Assembly: GCA_026874595.1 (NCBI GenBank)
Contig: CM049315.1
Location: forward strand, 70,567,916 to 70,631,915
DNA length: 64,000 bases
Direction: 5' to 3'
Source: Sipunculus nudus
Taxonomy: Eukaryota > Annelida > Sipuncula > Golfingiida > Sipunculidae
Shown one piece after another: positions 10,658 to 20,295 of the stretch; the stretch's first letter is position 1, and the number at the start of each line of letters is the position of its first letter. The translations under genes and the position numbers were made by a program. The notes beneath the pieces were generated by a model that searched no databases, had not been told where the DNA came from, and was given only the letters and a program-made list of their open reading frames with translations.

Positions 10658-10968
10658 TCACTCATGTTCTAAAGTAGCAGCTGCTGTCATGATTTCATGA
10701 AGGGTACCAATATATTTCTCATTTATGTGGCTGTAATTGACTGCAAAGATATCATACTACATGAGCAGTTCATAATGTTGAGCTATATCTGCTATGGCCT
10801 GAGCAGTTAATCCAGTCAAAAGGGCAGTGTCTAAAGGCGTGGACTGCCCTACTAGCTAATGAACAGCACTGACATATTGAGACAAAGCAAAGTAAACATT
10901 GCTTTCTGTGTCAGCATCATGCTGAGCTGCATTCTCTTGTTCAAATGGGTCACTAGAAAACACTTCAT
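10658..10968 (-). pseudogene. Decayed C-terminal extension of the helicase
   Basis: Beyond the helicase stop, the minus strand still reads like protein in the next frame: DLHEVFSSDPFEQEN, DADTESNVYFALSQYV, then after a TAG LTAQAIADIAQHYELL, then after another TAG INEKYIGTLHEIMTAAATLEHE, ending at TGA 10658-10660. A one-base shift at the last helicase codons (near 10970) plus two in-frame stops cut this part off. The original protein was therefore about 100 residues longer. Its function is not recognised. Confidence 0.65.
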
Positions 10969-13900
10969 GCAAATCCTTTGAGCATACAGTCAGAACAGGT
11001 GCATAAGTGTGCACAGTTGTCACAACACATGTGCTGATTCAAAGGGGCTGTATCCTGGTTCTCTTGGCCAAAGTTCTGGGGCAAAAATTGTCTGCGGCAT
11101 TTATCAGTAAGGCAGAACTCTTTCATTTCAGGGGTGACTGTCTGGCGCCCAACATCAGACATGTTGAAGAACATAACCGCATATACTGGCTCCCCATCAC
11201 GACCAGCCCGACCAGTTTCTTGAACATATGCTGTAAATACATGTGTACAGTGACAAATTTATAACTTGCTGTGAACTATGAGGTCTCAGATAAATAAGTA
11301 ATTACATGCAACTTAAGATATGAAAATCAACCAAATATAGGAAAAAACTTTTTGTTTAATGATCCATATGACTTATGTTGTGGCATCAGATGTCCAAAAT
11401 CAACAGTGAGAATCCTATGCACAAATGTGAAATGGTTACCAGATCTATCAGATACAATTCGTGCCCTTTCAATGAACAGCTGGATGATGACCCTTAACTT
11501 CACCTAAGGTTGCTTACAGTCAGCTTTGCCAGTAAAACCAACCAATGCTTAACAGTTTTTGGCTATCTTACCTTCCAGTGTGCAAGGTGTGCCAGCATGA
11601 ATGACCCTCCTGATATCTTTGATGTCCACTCCCATGCCAAAAGCCTCTGTGGCAAAAAGTAGCCCCAATCCACCATGGCCAGAAAGGGATTTTACAACCC
11701 GATCTTTCATCTGCAGTGAAAAATGTTCATATCATAAAAATAATGAAGCCTGTTTTTTTAAACCCACAGTAAGTTTAAAGTAATTCCATCATATATGGTT
11801 TTAAGTATCAGGCATAAATAAAATACTCATTACTGCTGTTTCAAGTCAACAACAAAAAAATAATGTTTCAAGGATATTTAAGGTATAGAATTTTCTAAAC
11901 CAAGGGTGATATGATTTGACCATGAAACACTGAAAAATTTTTAGGGTATGATGGGCATGGTTTGACCTTTTCAAATTTCAACTGAGTGTAATATTACTGG
12001 CCAATACAAAAAGTTGTGAGAATTCATCTTGTCATTGCCTATAATATTGCTAACAGACATGTAGAAGTAGATGTCTTACATTATTCTAAAAAAATGGAGT
12101 ATGTGAGAAAGTAATTTAAATTATGTTCCAAGATCAAATAGTGTCATGCATTTGGACTAAAATATAATTTGAACTGTAAAGCAAATACCTCTGCTGTCAT
12201 GGGGGCATGATACTGTGCTACTTCATGAACACCCACACTTGACACCTGTCCATCAGCAAGCAGCTTCACTCCGAGCTCATGTCCAAAACCACACCAGTTC
12301 AATCCTGTAAAGAGAACTGTTTTTGGGAAGGAAACACCCTTAGCTTTAAGCTCTTCTAGGACTGGACAAAAAACACTGGTGTAAGATTCCTCTGCAGTTC
12401 GACCAGCTCCTGTTACAAAAGATATACATGTTCTCATACAATTACCATATACGCTTTGGAATTTGCAAAGCAAACTAGATAAAAACCCATGCATTAATTA
12501 CAAATTAAAATACTGTACTTTAAAACCTGTCTATGGTGGTAAGGAAAAAGTGAAACTGGGTCACTTCAGACTGTTATGTTTACTCTGGAGATGTTTTTGC
12601 AAAGGGTGTTAAAAATTTCTATTTTCCAGAACCACATTTTGTCTAATTGTTAGGGTGTATTAATAGAAGAAATAAACGGGTAGCCTTAATAGTGTCTACT
12701 TCCCAGGAAGTGTCTGCTTGGTAAAAGTGCGTTTGCTGAGAGGGGTTAGACTGCACTTTCAAAAATTTAAACAAGTAGTAATTTGTATTACAGAATTGTA
12801 GGCACTCACCTGTACTTGGGGGTCTTCTCTTCACAATGTACTTTATATTGGATCTGTCGATAGGTGCTGATACAATCAGTGTGTTCTTCATGGCCAATAC
12901 CCTCTGTATTTCTTGGCGTGACTTTACAGTTGCTGTTGCTGTCAAACCAACAACAACAGCATGGGGGAAGATGGAGCGCAGCTGATCCAGCTCACGGTAC
13001 TTCGGTCTGAAGTTCTCCCCCAACTGAACTACACAGTGGACCTCATCAATTACTAGGAATCCCACTTCTTTATTCCAATTTGCACTCCTGAATACCTGTA
13101 ATATATATTATATTGGAGAAGATAGGCAATCCAAAGTGTTAGAGGTCTGGAACAATTTAAAACATTTATGTTTATCAGCAAACGCCTGCTAAGAATTAAA
13201 TTTACACGCTCAGATGGGCTCCATTTCTAGAATAATGTTTTAATATCATCTTGTTAGTGTACCTGTTGTTGTAAAATGTTGTTACAAGAACACACGTTTA
13301 TTTTCATTGTCTTAAGTATTTTATTATGTAACTAAGCTTACTGGATTTCTATTTTGCTTCTATTAAAGATTTAGAAACATTGATAAGTAACACCTTCATA
13401 GCATGCTTTTTGACAAACTCCTCAGGATGTCCAAGAAGGAAAGAGAAGTGACCCTTTGTGATCACACTGGAGACACAGGAGCTTGTGCTTTCATCACAGG
13501 AATGTCCATCACCATCTTCCTCTGCACATAATTCATCATCACTGCTGCTCTGCAAAGATTTTCAGAAAGAATGTAAATTTTTATTTTCATGGAAAATATA
13601 AAATTCACTCAGTATTCGCTCTGTACCAAATTGCAGCCTCATATTCTGCAAACTATACTGCTGATAGCCCTCAAGTTAACCTTTAAGGGTAATAAATAGG
13701 TTATACCTCCTTGCCTAGTATTTTGCAAATGAAATGAAACCATATAAATGTATAGTTAATAAACTGAATTTGGTTCTGAAAATCTGGACAGACTTAAAAG
13801 AAAACATAAGTCAATCACTGTATATAAAATGTTGGAACTAACTAAATTCTATATGGAACTAACCATAATGAAAGTGAATTGGTTCAGGACTAACTCCATA

Positions 13901-14528
13901 TAACAAATGCACCCAATAAATTTTAACAAATTGTATGTAGCTATTTAGCCTGACCATACAGCCTCATTAATAACCACTATGAATAACTTGTAACTGCAGT
14001 ATGCCCGCACAGACAACATCAATTGAGGCTTAAATGCATCCATAACTACCATGACTACAGACACTACTAAAGTCACTGCATATCAGTGTATGCAGTTTTG
14101 TGTGAACATTACTAAAACTTACTATAAAGTAGATTATATAATTATAGCACATTATGTCCCTAATTATTACTTTACCCGGCATTCTGCGTGTGATGAAGGT
14201 GCATCTCCATGGTTTATTTGTGAAAATGATTCAGATAAGCTCTTACCTGTTTTGTATTTCCTCGAACCAGACACTGGGCCCTTTCTTCTAAAATTTCCTT
14301 TTGTTGTTGTATGATGGCATTAAGTGGGCTAATCACTAGACTTTTGCTCTGTTGGTTTCTCCGAAACACCACAGCAAATATGGGCAACAGTTCAAACACC
14401 AAAGACTTGCCATAGCCCGTGGGCAGAATGGCTAGGGTGTCACGACCCTCTGCGACAAAAGCCCGCAGACATTCTACTTGTTTAGGCTTGAGATATCTCA
14501 CCGCATTGTCTTTGTGCTTGTTCATCAT
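10965..14528 (-). CDS. RecQ-like DEAH-box DNA helicase, 449 aa, six exons
   Basis: Exons on the minus strand: 14528-14247, 13549-13394, 13095-12810, 12409-12189, 11710-11572, 11230-10965. All junctions are GT-AG and the phases match, giving 450 codons with stop. Superfamily 2 helicase motifs appear in order: Walker A LPTGYGKS (residues 35-42), motif Ia SPLNAI (67-72), DEVH box (163-166), motif III LTATAT (197-202), motif V ATEAFGMGVD (335-344), motif VI QETGRAGRDGE (365-375), then a Cys-rich zinc region (C401, C406, CCDNC at 430-434) typical of RecQ. Exon 2 adds an acidic insert (DDELCAEEDGDG). There is no HRDC or exonuclease domain, so this is a minimal core and not a BLM/WRN orthologue. ATG 14528 is the first in frame; a GTG at 14618 is unlikely, and TTGAAACAG before the first ATG could be an acceptor of an upstream exon. 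The predicted role is ATP-dependent 3'-5' DNA unwinding. Such short RecQ-like genes are multicopy in several invertebrates, so it may be transposon-borne. Confidence 0.85.
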
Positions 14529-14713
14529 ACAAAAAGCCTGTTTCAACAATAAACAAAAGTGGAGTCGGTCTTTCTTGCCATGAAAATTCCACGTGCGAGT
14601 GTTTACAAACGAAGTCACATGGGGGCTTTCCCGGTGTTGGCCAATGAGAAAAAATAGTACATCTAACCAATGAACGCCATGGTATCATTCCAAAATGGCG
14701 TCCAATAACAGAC

Positions 14714-14811
14714 GTACTGGTGCAAGAGCGGTAGCGGCACCTGGCGTCTGTTGGAGAGACTAGTACTGGTGCAAGAGCGGTAGCGGCACCTGGCGTCTGT
14801 TGGAGAGACTA
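14714..14811. repeat. 49-bp perfect tandem duplication upstream of helicase
   Basis: A 49-bp unit beginning GTACTGGTGCAAGAGCGG is present twice without mismatch (14714-14762 and 14763-14811). The flank TCCAATAACAGACG (14701-14714) is the approximate inverse of the unit's GGCGTCTGTTGGAGAGA end, so the whole can fold back. CCAAT motifs on the minus strand (about 14640 and 14668) lie between it and the helicase start. It may be part of the promoter. Confidence 0.7.
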
Positions 14812-15194
14812 AGTTCAGCTGTAGAAATGCGATAATCTCAAAGATAATGACGACGTTGATAATGCGAAGATTGTAATGGCTACGAACCAGGGAATATTCG
14901 TTTTCATAGGTGTAGCTTTAGCCTAAAATAAACTTTCTTTGATGGTGGTTGTTTGGTTTGATTTGCTTTAATGTTGAAGGCACCCGAGGTTAAACGAACC
15001 CCGAGGAGCTTGCGCACGGCGGCACGGTACAAACAGCTAAGGAGCGAGCAGATGTTTGACACTGAGCAGATCAGTTTGAGATATACTGAGCAAAACCGAT
15101 ACATTAAAATCAAACAGCCTGCTATAACAAAGTGGCTAATTTTACAGTTAGATATTGCGTGGTGAGATCAAGGACGCATGGGAAATAAGTAGCC

Positions 15195-15218
15195 GTTTAA
15201 TCAATTTATTGATTAAAC
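15195..15218. other. Perfect 24-bp palindrome
   Basis: GTTTAATCAAT (15195-15205), loop TT, ATTGATTAAAC (15208-15218). AT-rich and homeodomain-site-like (TCAATTTATTGA). No gene lies next to it. Confidence 0.6.
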
Positions 15219-15409
15219 AAGCGAAAAATATGCGGCTTCACAACGTCTGAATGATCAACCGTGACACGATGTTTAACGCTTCATATTTGCTGAGTTTAAC
15301 ATATGAGAATATCACACCGTGACATGAGCACGGACACGCATTAAGGTAACAACTGGGGATTGCATAATCCTTTGTGATCCAGTCCCGGGAACAGCAACAG
15401 TACCGGTGG

Positions 15410-15673
15410 TCTTTGATGTTGTCCGGGGCGAGTGATCAGTGTCCGCCGGAGGTGGCGTATCGTGTCCGCATTTTTCAGGTTCATTTACTCTTAGAATGTT
15501 GGTTTGAGTTGAAATCTGCTGTCCGTTGTCCGCAGTACTGAGGTGTCCGCCTTACAGAGGTTCTGCTTATACATAACATATAGGGAATTTTGAAGGGACT
15601 TAACTATCTTGTCCGTTATAACCAGTTGTCCGCCTAAGTGAGATGTCCGTTAGACAAATTTTCACTGTACTTT
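15410..15673 (-). mobile_element. Terminal fragment of a pogo/Tigger-like element
   Basis: The minus strand starts CAGTGAAAATTTGTCTAACG at 15671 after a TA, followed by repeated CGGACA/GCGGACAA phrases (15635, 15620, 15550, 15525, 15465). CAGT start, TA target and subterminal GCGGACA repeats are typical of pogo/Tigger elements. The opposite end was not found, so the borders are uncertain. Confidence 0.45.
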
Positions 15674-15969
15674 TATCTTAAACGGCCACGTATGTTATCA
15701 ACACAATCAACCGTGCACAGTCACTTTATTTTCACTGAGTACTCAAGGGAAACAGCGCGAACACTTTCACAGACATGGTTCTCGTTTCTGTTCACAGAGG
15801 GCAGTATTGTTTTACCTATTCACTCATCTTTTCTTGGTACATGGAAAGTTTTTAAACTTGGAAATATAAGCGTGAACCAATCAATAGTGCAGGATATACC
15901 TAGTACAAAAAATAATTATCTCAAGACTTAATTAAGATAATCCAGGGAAAAAGTAACATTCTAATTTAT

Positions 15970-16506
15970 GTAGCACAGGGGCGCCCCTTGTGGAAGATTA
16001 TATGCATGCAGCTATGTTTGATCAGACGACAGGCTGCATCTGAAAACTCAGGTGGGTTCAGACCGAAATATATAAATATGTAATATTTAAGACAACTAAT
16101 TTTTATGAAAACTTTCTGTGTATAAAACATTAAAACAGATTATATTCATTTTATGCAGAGTCACCAGGTGTAAAAAAAAAAAAACTTTTTATTTGTACAT
16201 TAGAGTGAAGGCATGACGGTACCACTACAAGCAATGTACATAAACTTATATGGTTTATTTACCGCTTGTTATAGCTATACCTGTGAATGTCTGGGGGTTT
16301 CGAATTAAACTAATGCATACACTGTTATAAAGTATTTTCTTTATATATGTCTCAACTTATGAGGATACATATCGGGTGTTTGTAAGCTTAAGTTCAGCCA
16401 TTGGTTATTTTGCATAAGAGAATAAAATACATTCTGGTGATTTAGTATGTAAACAGCAAATATAGCTGCTTGCAATACATCTTCCAATAGGGGCGCCCTT
16501 GTGCTC
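15970..16506. mobile_element. MITE-like element with 48-bp inverted repeats
   Basis: Left end 15970-16017 begins GCACAGGGGCGCCCCTTGTG. The right end, read on the minus strand from 16506 to about 16459, begins GCACAAGGGCGCCCCTATTG. Both continue GGAAGAT...TGCA...GCAGCTAT(G/A)TTTG. No target duplication is seen. No transposase frame is present, so it is non-autonomous. A third copy of the end (GGCACAAGGGCGCCCCC) sits at 16721-16737. Confidence 0.6.
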
Positions 16507-16742
16507 TGCATGTTAGATCTTAACTCTGCTCCTAATTTTTTCAAACTGAGCCTTATATTTTAAATTTTCGAATGGAAAGGTTTTGCAAGGAATACACATG
16601 TGAAAACTATATATTCTTCTGAATAGTGCAAGTGTAACTCAAAAGTACAATACAAACATTACTCAAGATTAAGGCCTTGTGGGAAAACATAAGGTGAAGA
16701 ATTATAATCTAATTATAATAAGGCACAAGGGCGCCCCCAATA

Positions 16743-16808
16743 TCCACCAGAGGTCACTACCCTACGCAAATATCACGTATTAGCGTAGCGATAGTGACCG
16801 CTGGTGGA
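16743..16808. other. Long imperfect hairpin
   Basis: Arms 16743-16767 and 16783-16808 pair as TCCACCAG/CTGGTGGA, GGTCACTA/TAGTGACC and CTACGC/GCGTAG, with small internal loops and a 15-nt terminal loop: 22 paired bases in all. It lies next to a third MITE-type end. The size resembles a pre-miRNA stem, but transposon hairpins look the same. Confidence 0.7.
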
Positions 16809-16885
16809 GGTGGTAGTCATATTTTTGCTGTTTACAAACCAGTCGACAATAAAAAGTACATTACATTTTATTAAGTAGATTACAC

Positions 16886-17110
16886 TACTAAGCCAGGTGG
16901 GGCACTTTGACGTCACAATGGTAACTTGACTTGTTTTGTTTCTGGCGCACGAGTTCATTTTCATTGCTTGTCAATTTCTATGTCGATTTCAACAAAAAGG
17001 TCAACTCGGTTCGGTACACCAGTATTGCATCTAATCGACATGTGTCACCATTTAGGACAATATAACATGCCGATTGATTAACTTTGATATCAATTGATAG
17101 CGGCTTGCTT
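16886..17110. repeat. Interspersed repeat R2, copy 1
   Basis: This segment (TAAGCCAGGTGGGGCA, TTTGACGTCA, TTTCAACAAAAAGGTCAACT, TTGCATCTAATCGACATG) is closely matched at 23248-23470. Both copies keep the CRE-like palindrome TGACGTCA. No coding content. Confidence 0.7.
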
Positions 17111-18160
17111 TACTAGCCATGCGGTATCTAGAACTATCAGTGACGATTTCCAATCGTAACATGTTGGTAAATATTTACTCATTCTGTCGATTATCTCAAA
17201 AGAATGATAAATGACCTTAATAGGTTTTTGATTGTGTTAATATTCTTTATGTGCCTTTTAATTTCAAATAGGGTAACCCATATTTCATTAGGGGCAGTTT
17301 GAAAGAATATATACAAGCAGGGGGTTTTCATGATCCGTATATCCAAAAAATGCCGGCCAAAACAGAGAGGAAGCCTCGACAAGTACAACCAGATACCTGG
17401 AATTTTGGATATGATATCATAGAAGTCATTATCCGATCCTATTCAAAATGTATACAAACATTTATAATTAATCTTTTGCTTCTGTTAAATAATTTAGTGA
17501 TCTTCCGCCCTTAGAAAATTGTTACCGATATCTTAACCTAACATGTATCCTACCACTATTATACCAATTCAAATATTACAACCTAACCTCGTAAGTTTCA
17601 AGAGAACTTTTTTTTAATTTTCATGAATAACAGACCCTGACCAAATTTGCATAAAAAGCGAAATATTATTCTAGTCATTATTATTATTATTATTAATATT
17701 ATTATTGATAGTATCCATGTGACAAGTGCATTTATATGAGTCTTACAAGCAACATAAGTGAAATAACAACGGAATTTCCAATATTGCGTAAATAAAAGTT
17801 ACATTATTTTGAAATTGCATTCATTTGTGTTTCAATATAGAAAAATGAATGACCCAGTTCACCCGAGGTTCCGGACAGGTGTGAATGTTCCACTAGAAAC
17901 GTCAAAATTGAGGCTAATATTGCATGGGTTCATACTTCGTGCCTTATTTGATGTAAAACAATGAGTTCAGTTTTATTAGCGTTTCATTTGAGTTTATTGC
18001 CCATCATCCACCTTCTCATGTCACAGATGCAAGATTCAAGTGATCCTATCAAATCTGTCCAGTTTTCACCATGCAGGTCTGACAGACAAGTAAATATGGG
18101 TATTATCGGCATAACAACGCTACTGCATTGCAGAGTTGAACTAGCTGAACCGGTTTCTGG
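17111..18160. other. AT-rich DNA, no gene seen
   Basis: No coding region is recognised. An (ATT)n microsatellite lies at about 17671-17706. Confidence 0.35.
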
Positions 18161-18164
18161 AGAG

Positions 18165-18285
18165 AAGACCTTTTTTTCTATAAATTGATGAATTCAATTC
18201 CGATGAAAAAAATGCTTGTTGTCACATGGGGTCAACTTTGAGAGAATATGTGCCAAAATGGCTATACACGACGTTAATGTAAAAC
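18165..18285 (+). repeat. 120-bp repeat, also at 19150-19270
   Basis: Both copies contain AATTC(C)...ATGGGGTCAACTTTGAGAG, CCAAAATGGCTAT and ACGACGTTAATGTAAAAC in order. The second copy is part of the larger duplicated unit A. Sequence between the copies (18290-19000) holds no recognisable gene. Confidence 0.65.
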
Positions 18286-19002
18286 CCTCTCTCAATCCTG
18301 ATGATGTTATCCAAGACATACTAGCATTGGATAAGGATATAATGTATAAAATGTCGGATATATTAAGTATAACTGCAAAAGGATGTTCAAGTTACCTTTT
18401 GTGAAATTAAGATATTATGCTTATAAAGGATTATTACAATAATAATACATTTTGATTTAAAGTCTTAGATCACGTGGTACACCCACAACTCAATCCTAGG
18501 TTTTAACTTAGATAGCTGACCAGGAAAATACAGGTTAAGCAGTTATGTTTAACCATATTTCTATTTTTAAAGATATATTTGTGAAAACAGGTTTCACCAT
18601 GACTGCCGTGATTTTCACTTTTAAAATATGAAAACTGAACTTCAGGCAGTTGTTCCAATTGACTTTTTACTTTCTTTGACTGTGGTAACCTATATGTTTA
18701 TAGATCCCATATTCAAATTAATTTCATCAATGGCGGGATTTATGTTGTTAAAATTTTAAATACTACCTGAATTTTTGATGAAATGGCTTCTTTTGAACCT
18801 TTGACCATGAAAACCTATTTAAAAATACAACGTTTGACCAATTATCATGGACAGATTTTGAGATATTTGAGAAGGTAAAGTTATTTTTATCAATGGCGAC
18901 CTTAATTTGCATATAAAAAATTAAAATACGGACTGAACCTTTGTTAATATGGCTTCATCTGAATCTGGGGTCAGGTGTAGCCGTCTGAGGATTACTCAAC
19001 AC

Positions 19003-19990
19003 ATTAACCTGTTCTCGCCTATGTTTGCATTGAGAGCCAGGTTCTTTCCAGACCTGACATGATTGCGCAGCATTCTTTCACTGTCATAATATCATCTGTT
19101 TGAAGAGCATCCGGTTTTCTGTAAAAAAGAACAATTCTACAAAAAGAAACTTTCTTTAAATTGAATGAATTCCATTCAGATGGGCAAAAAATGCTTGCAT
19201 TATCACATGGGGTCAACTTTGAGAGTACGAGTACCAAAATGGCTATGTACGACGTTAATGTAAAACTTGGTTATGTTTACGACGTTATGTAAATGAGTCA
19301 ACATTCATGCTGGTTTTAAGTAGAAATGACTTCTGTTGGAAGGATAAAGACCTGATCTTTCTCGATGATATAATTGTATCACTCGGAATACTTCAGTTGT
19401 TTCCGTTGGTTTCTAACTTCGGATGTAAATAGGGGGTCGCCATGGAAAGTATTCCGGCAAGGCAAGGTAAAGGCTAGGTTAACGGCACATCCCATGTGCT
19501 CTTTAATTGTAAGAGCAAGACATGAGCCTCACATACATTCCAGGCCTGATCTGCAACGGTCGGCCGAGGTGTTCCGACGGTATAAGTGTCAGTCGTCACC
19601 GGCAGGTGTCACCAATGTTCGAGGGAACAATCTATTCCCTAAATAAATCGGATAAAGAGCAAGTAATGGTTAGTTTAGAGACTGTTCATTATTCTCCCCA
19701 TGAAGCGTTCACGTTGTACCCAATTAGTCACTTTCTATGTTTCTATGCAGTTACTCCTGTAAGAATTCAGCACAGCATGTTTACTAACACGTGAGGAGTG
19801 CCTTATATTTTAGTTTTTCTTTCCATCGGCAGATGTCGTTTAAGTCAATATCTGTATAAATAAGAATCCAGGCTCAATGAGAGAATCATACTAAACCTTC
19901 ATCCTGCAAGACGTCACTATATACATGATTGAATTATATTTATTTCCTTCCATGAAAATTTATATAGGAGACCAGTACGTCGAGGTAAAT
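19003..19990 (+). repeat. Duplicated unit, copy A, first part
   Basis: The start (TTAACCTGTTCTCGC) and many blocks, for example GACTTCTGTTGGAAGGATAA and GGATGTAAATAGGGGGTC, match 26118-27345 in the same order and orientation. Copy B has an extra stretch of about 370 bp at roughly 26490-26870. Non-coding. Confidence 0.8.
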
Positions 19991-20206
19991 AAAATAATTT
20001 TTTTTTCCCAAAACAATGTATAAAAGTCATACATAATTTTATCTTTTATGCTATACTGTAAGCACTCATGTAAGAATTCCGATATATAATAAGTAATTTA
20101 AAACAAAAGACAATCAGCCCCACGCCCAGCCAATGTAACAATTGTTATATACCTTTAGAAACTAAAGCTCAAATAAACATTATTATCCAGTTTCAGATGT
20201 CTTTTA

Positions 20207-20210
<4 letters not shown>

Positions 20211-20287
<77 letters not shown>

Positions 20288-20294
20288 TATATAC
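20211..20294. repeat. (TC)n(TA)n microsatellite, empty insertion site
   Basis: (TC)19 at 20211-20248 is followed by (TA)n to 20294. At the matching place in copy B the (TA)n tract is split by two transposable elements. Confidence 0.9.
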
Positions 20295-20295
20295 A

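Noticed and set aside
11007-11264. Plus-strand frame of 85 codons
   Set aside because: Antisense shadow of the last helicase exon, which has matching motifs and splice sites.
2900-15700. Terminal inverted repeats around the DUF6589/helicase pair
   Set aside because: Comparison of the outer flanks by eye found only short, weak matches (AGCGGT, GAGAC) that do not stand out from chance.
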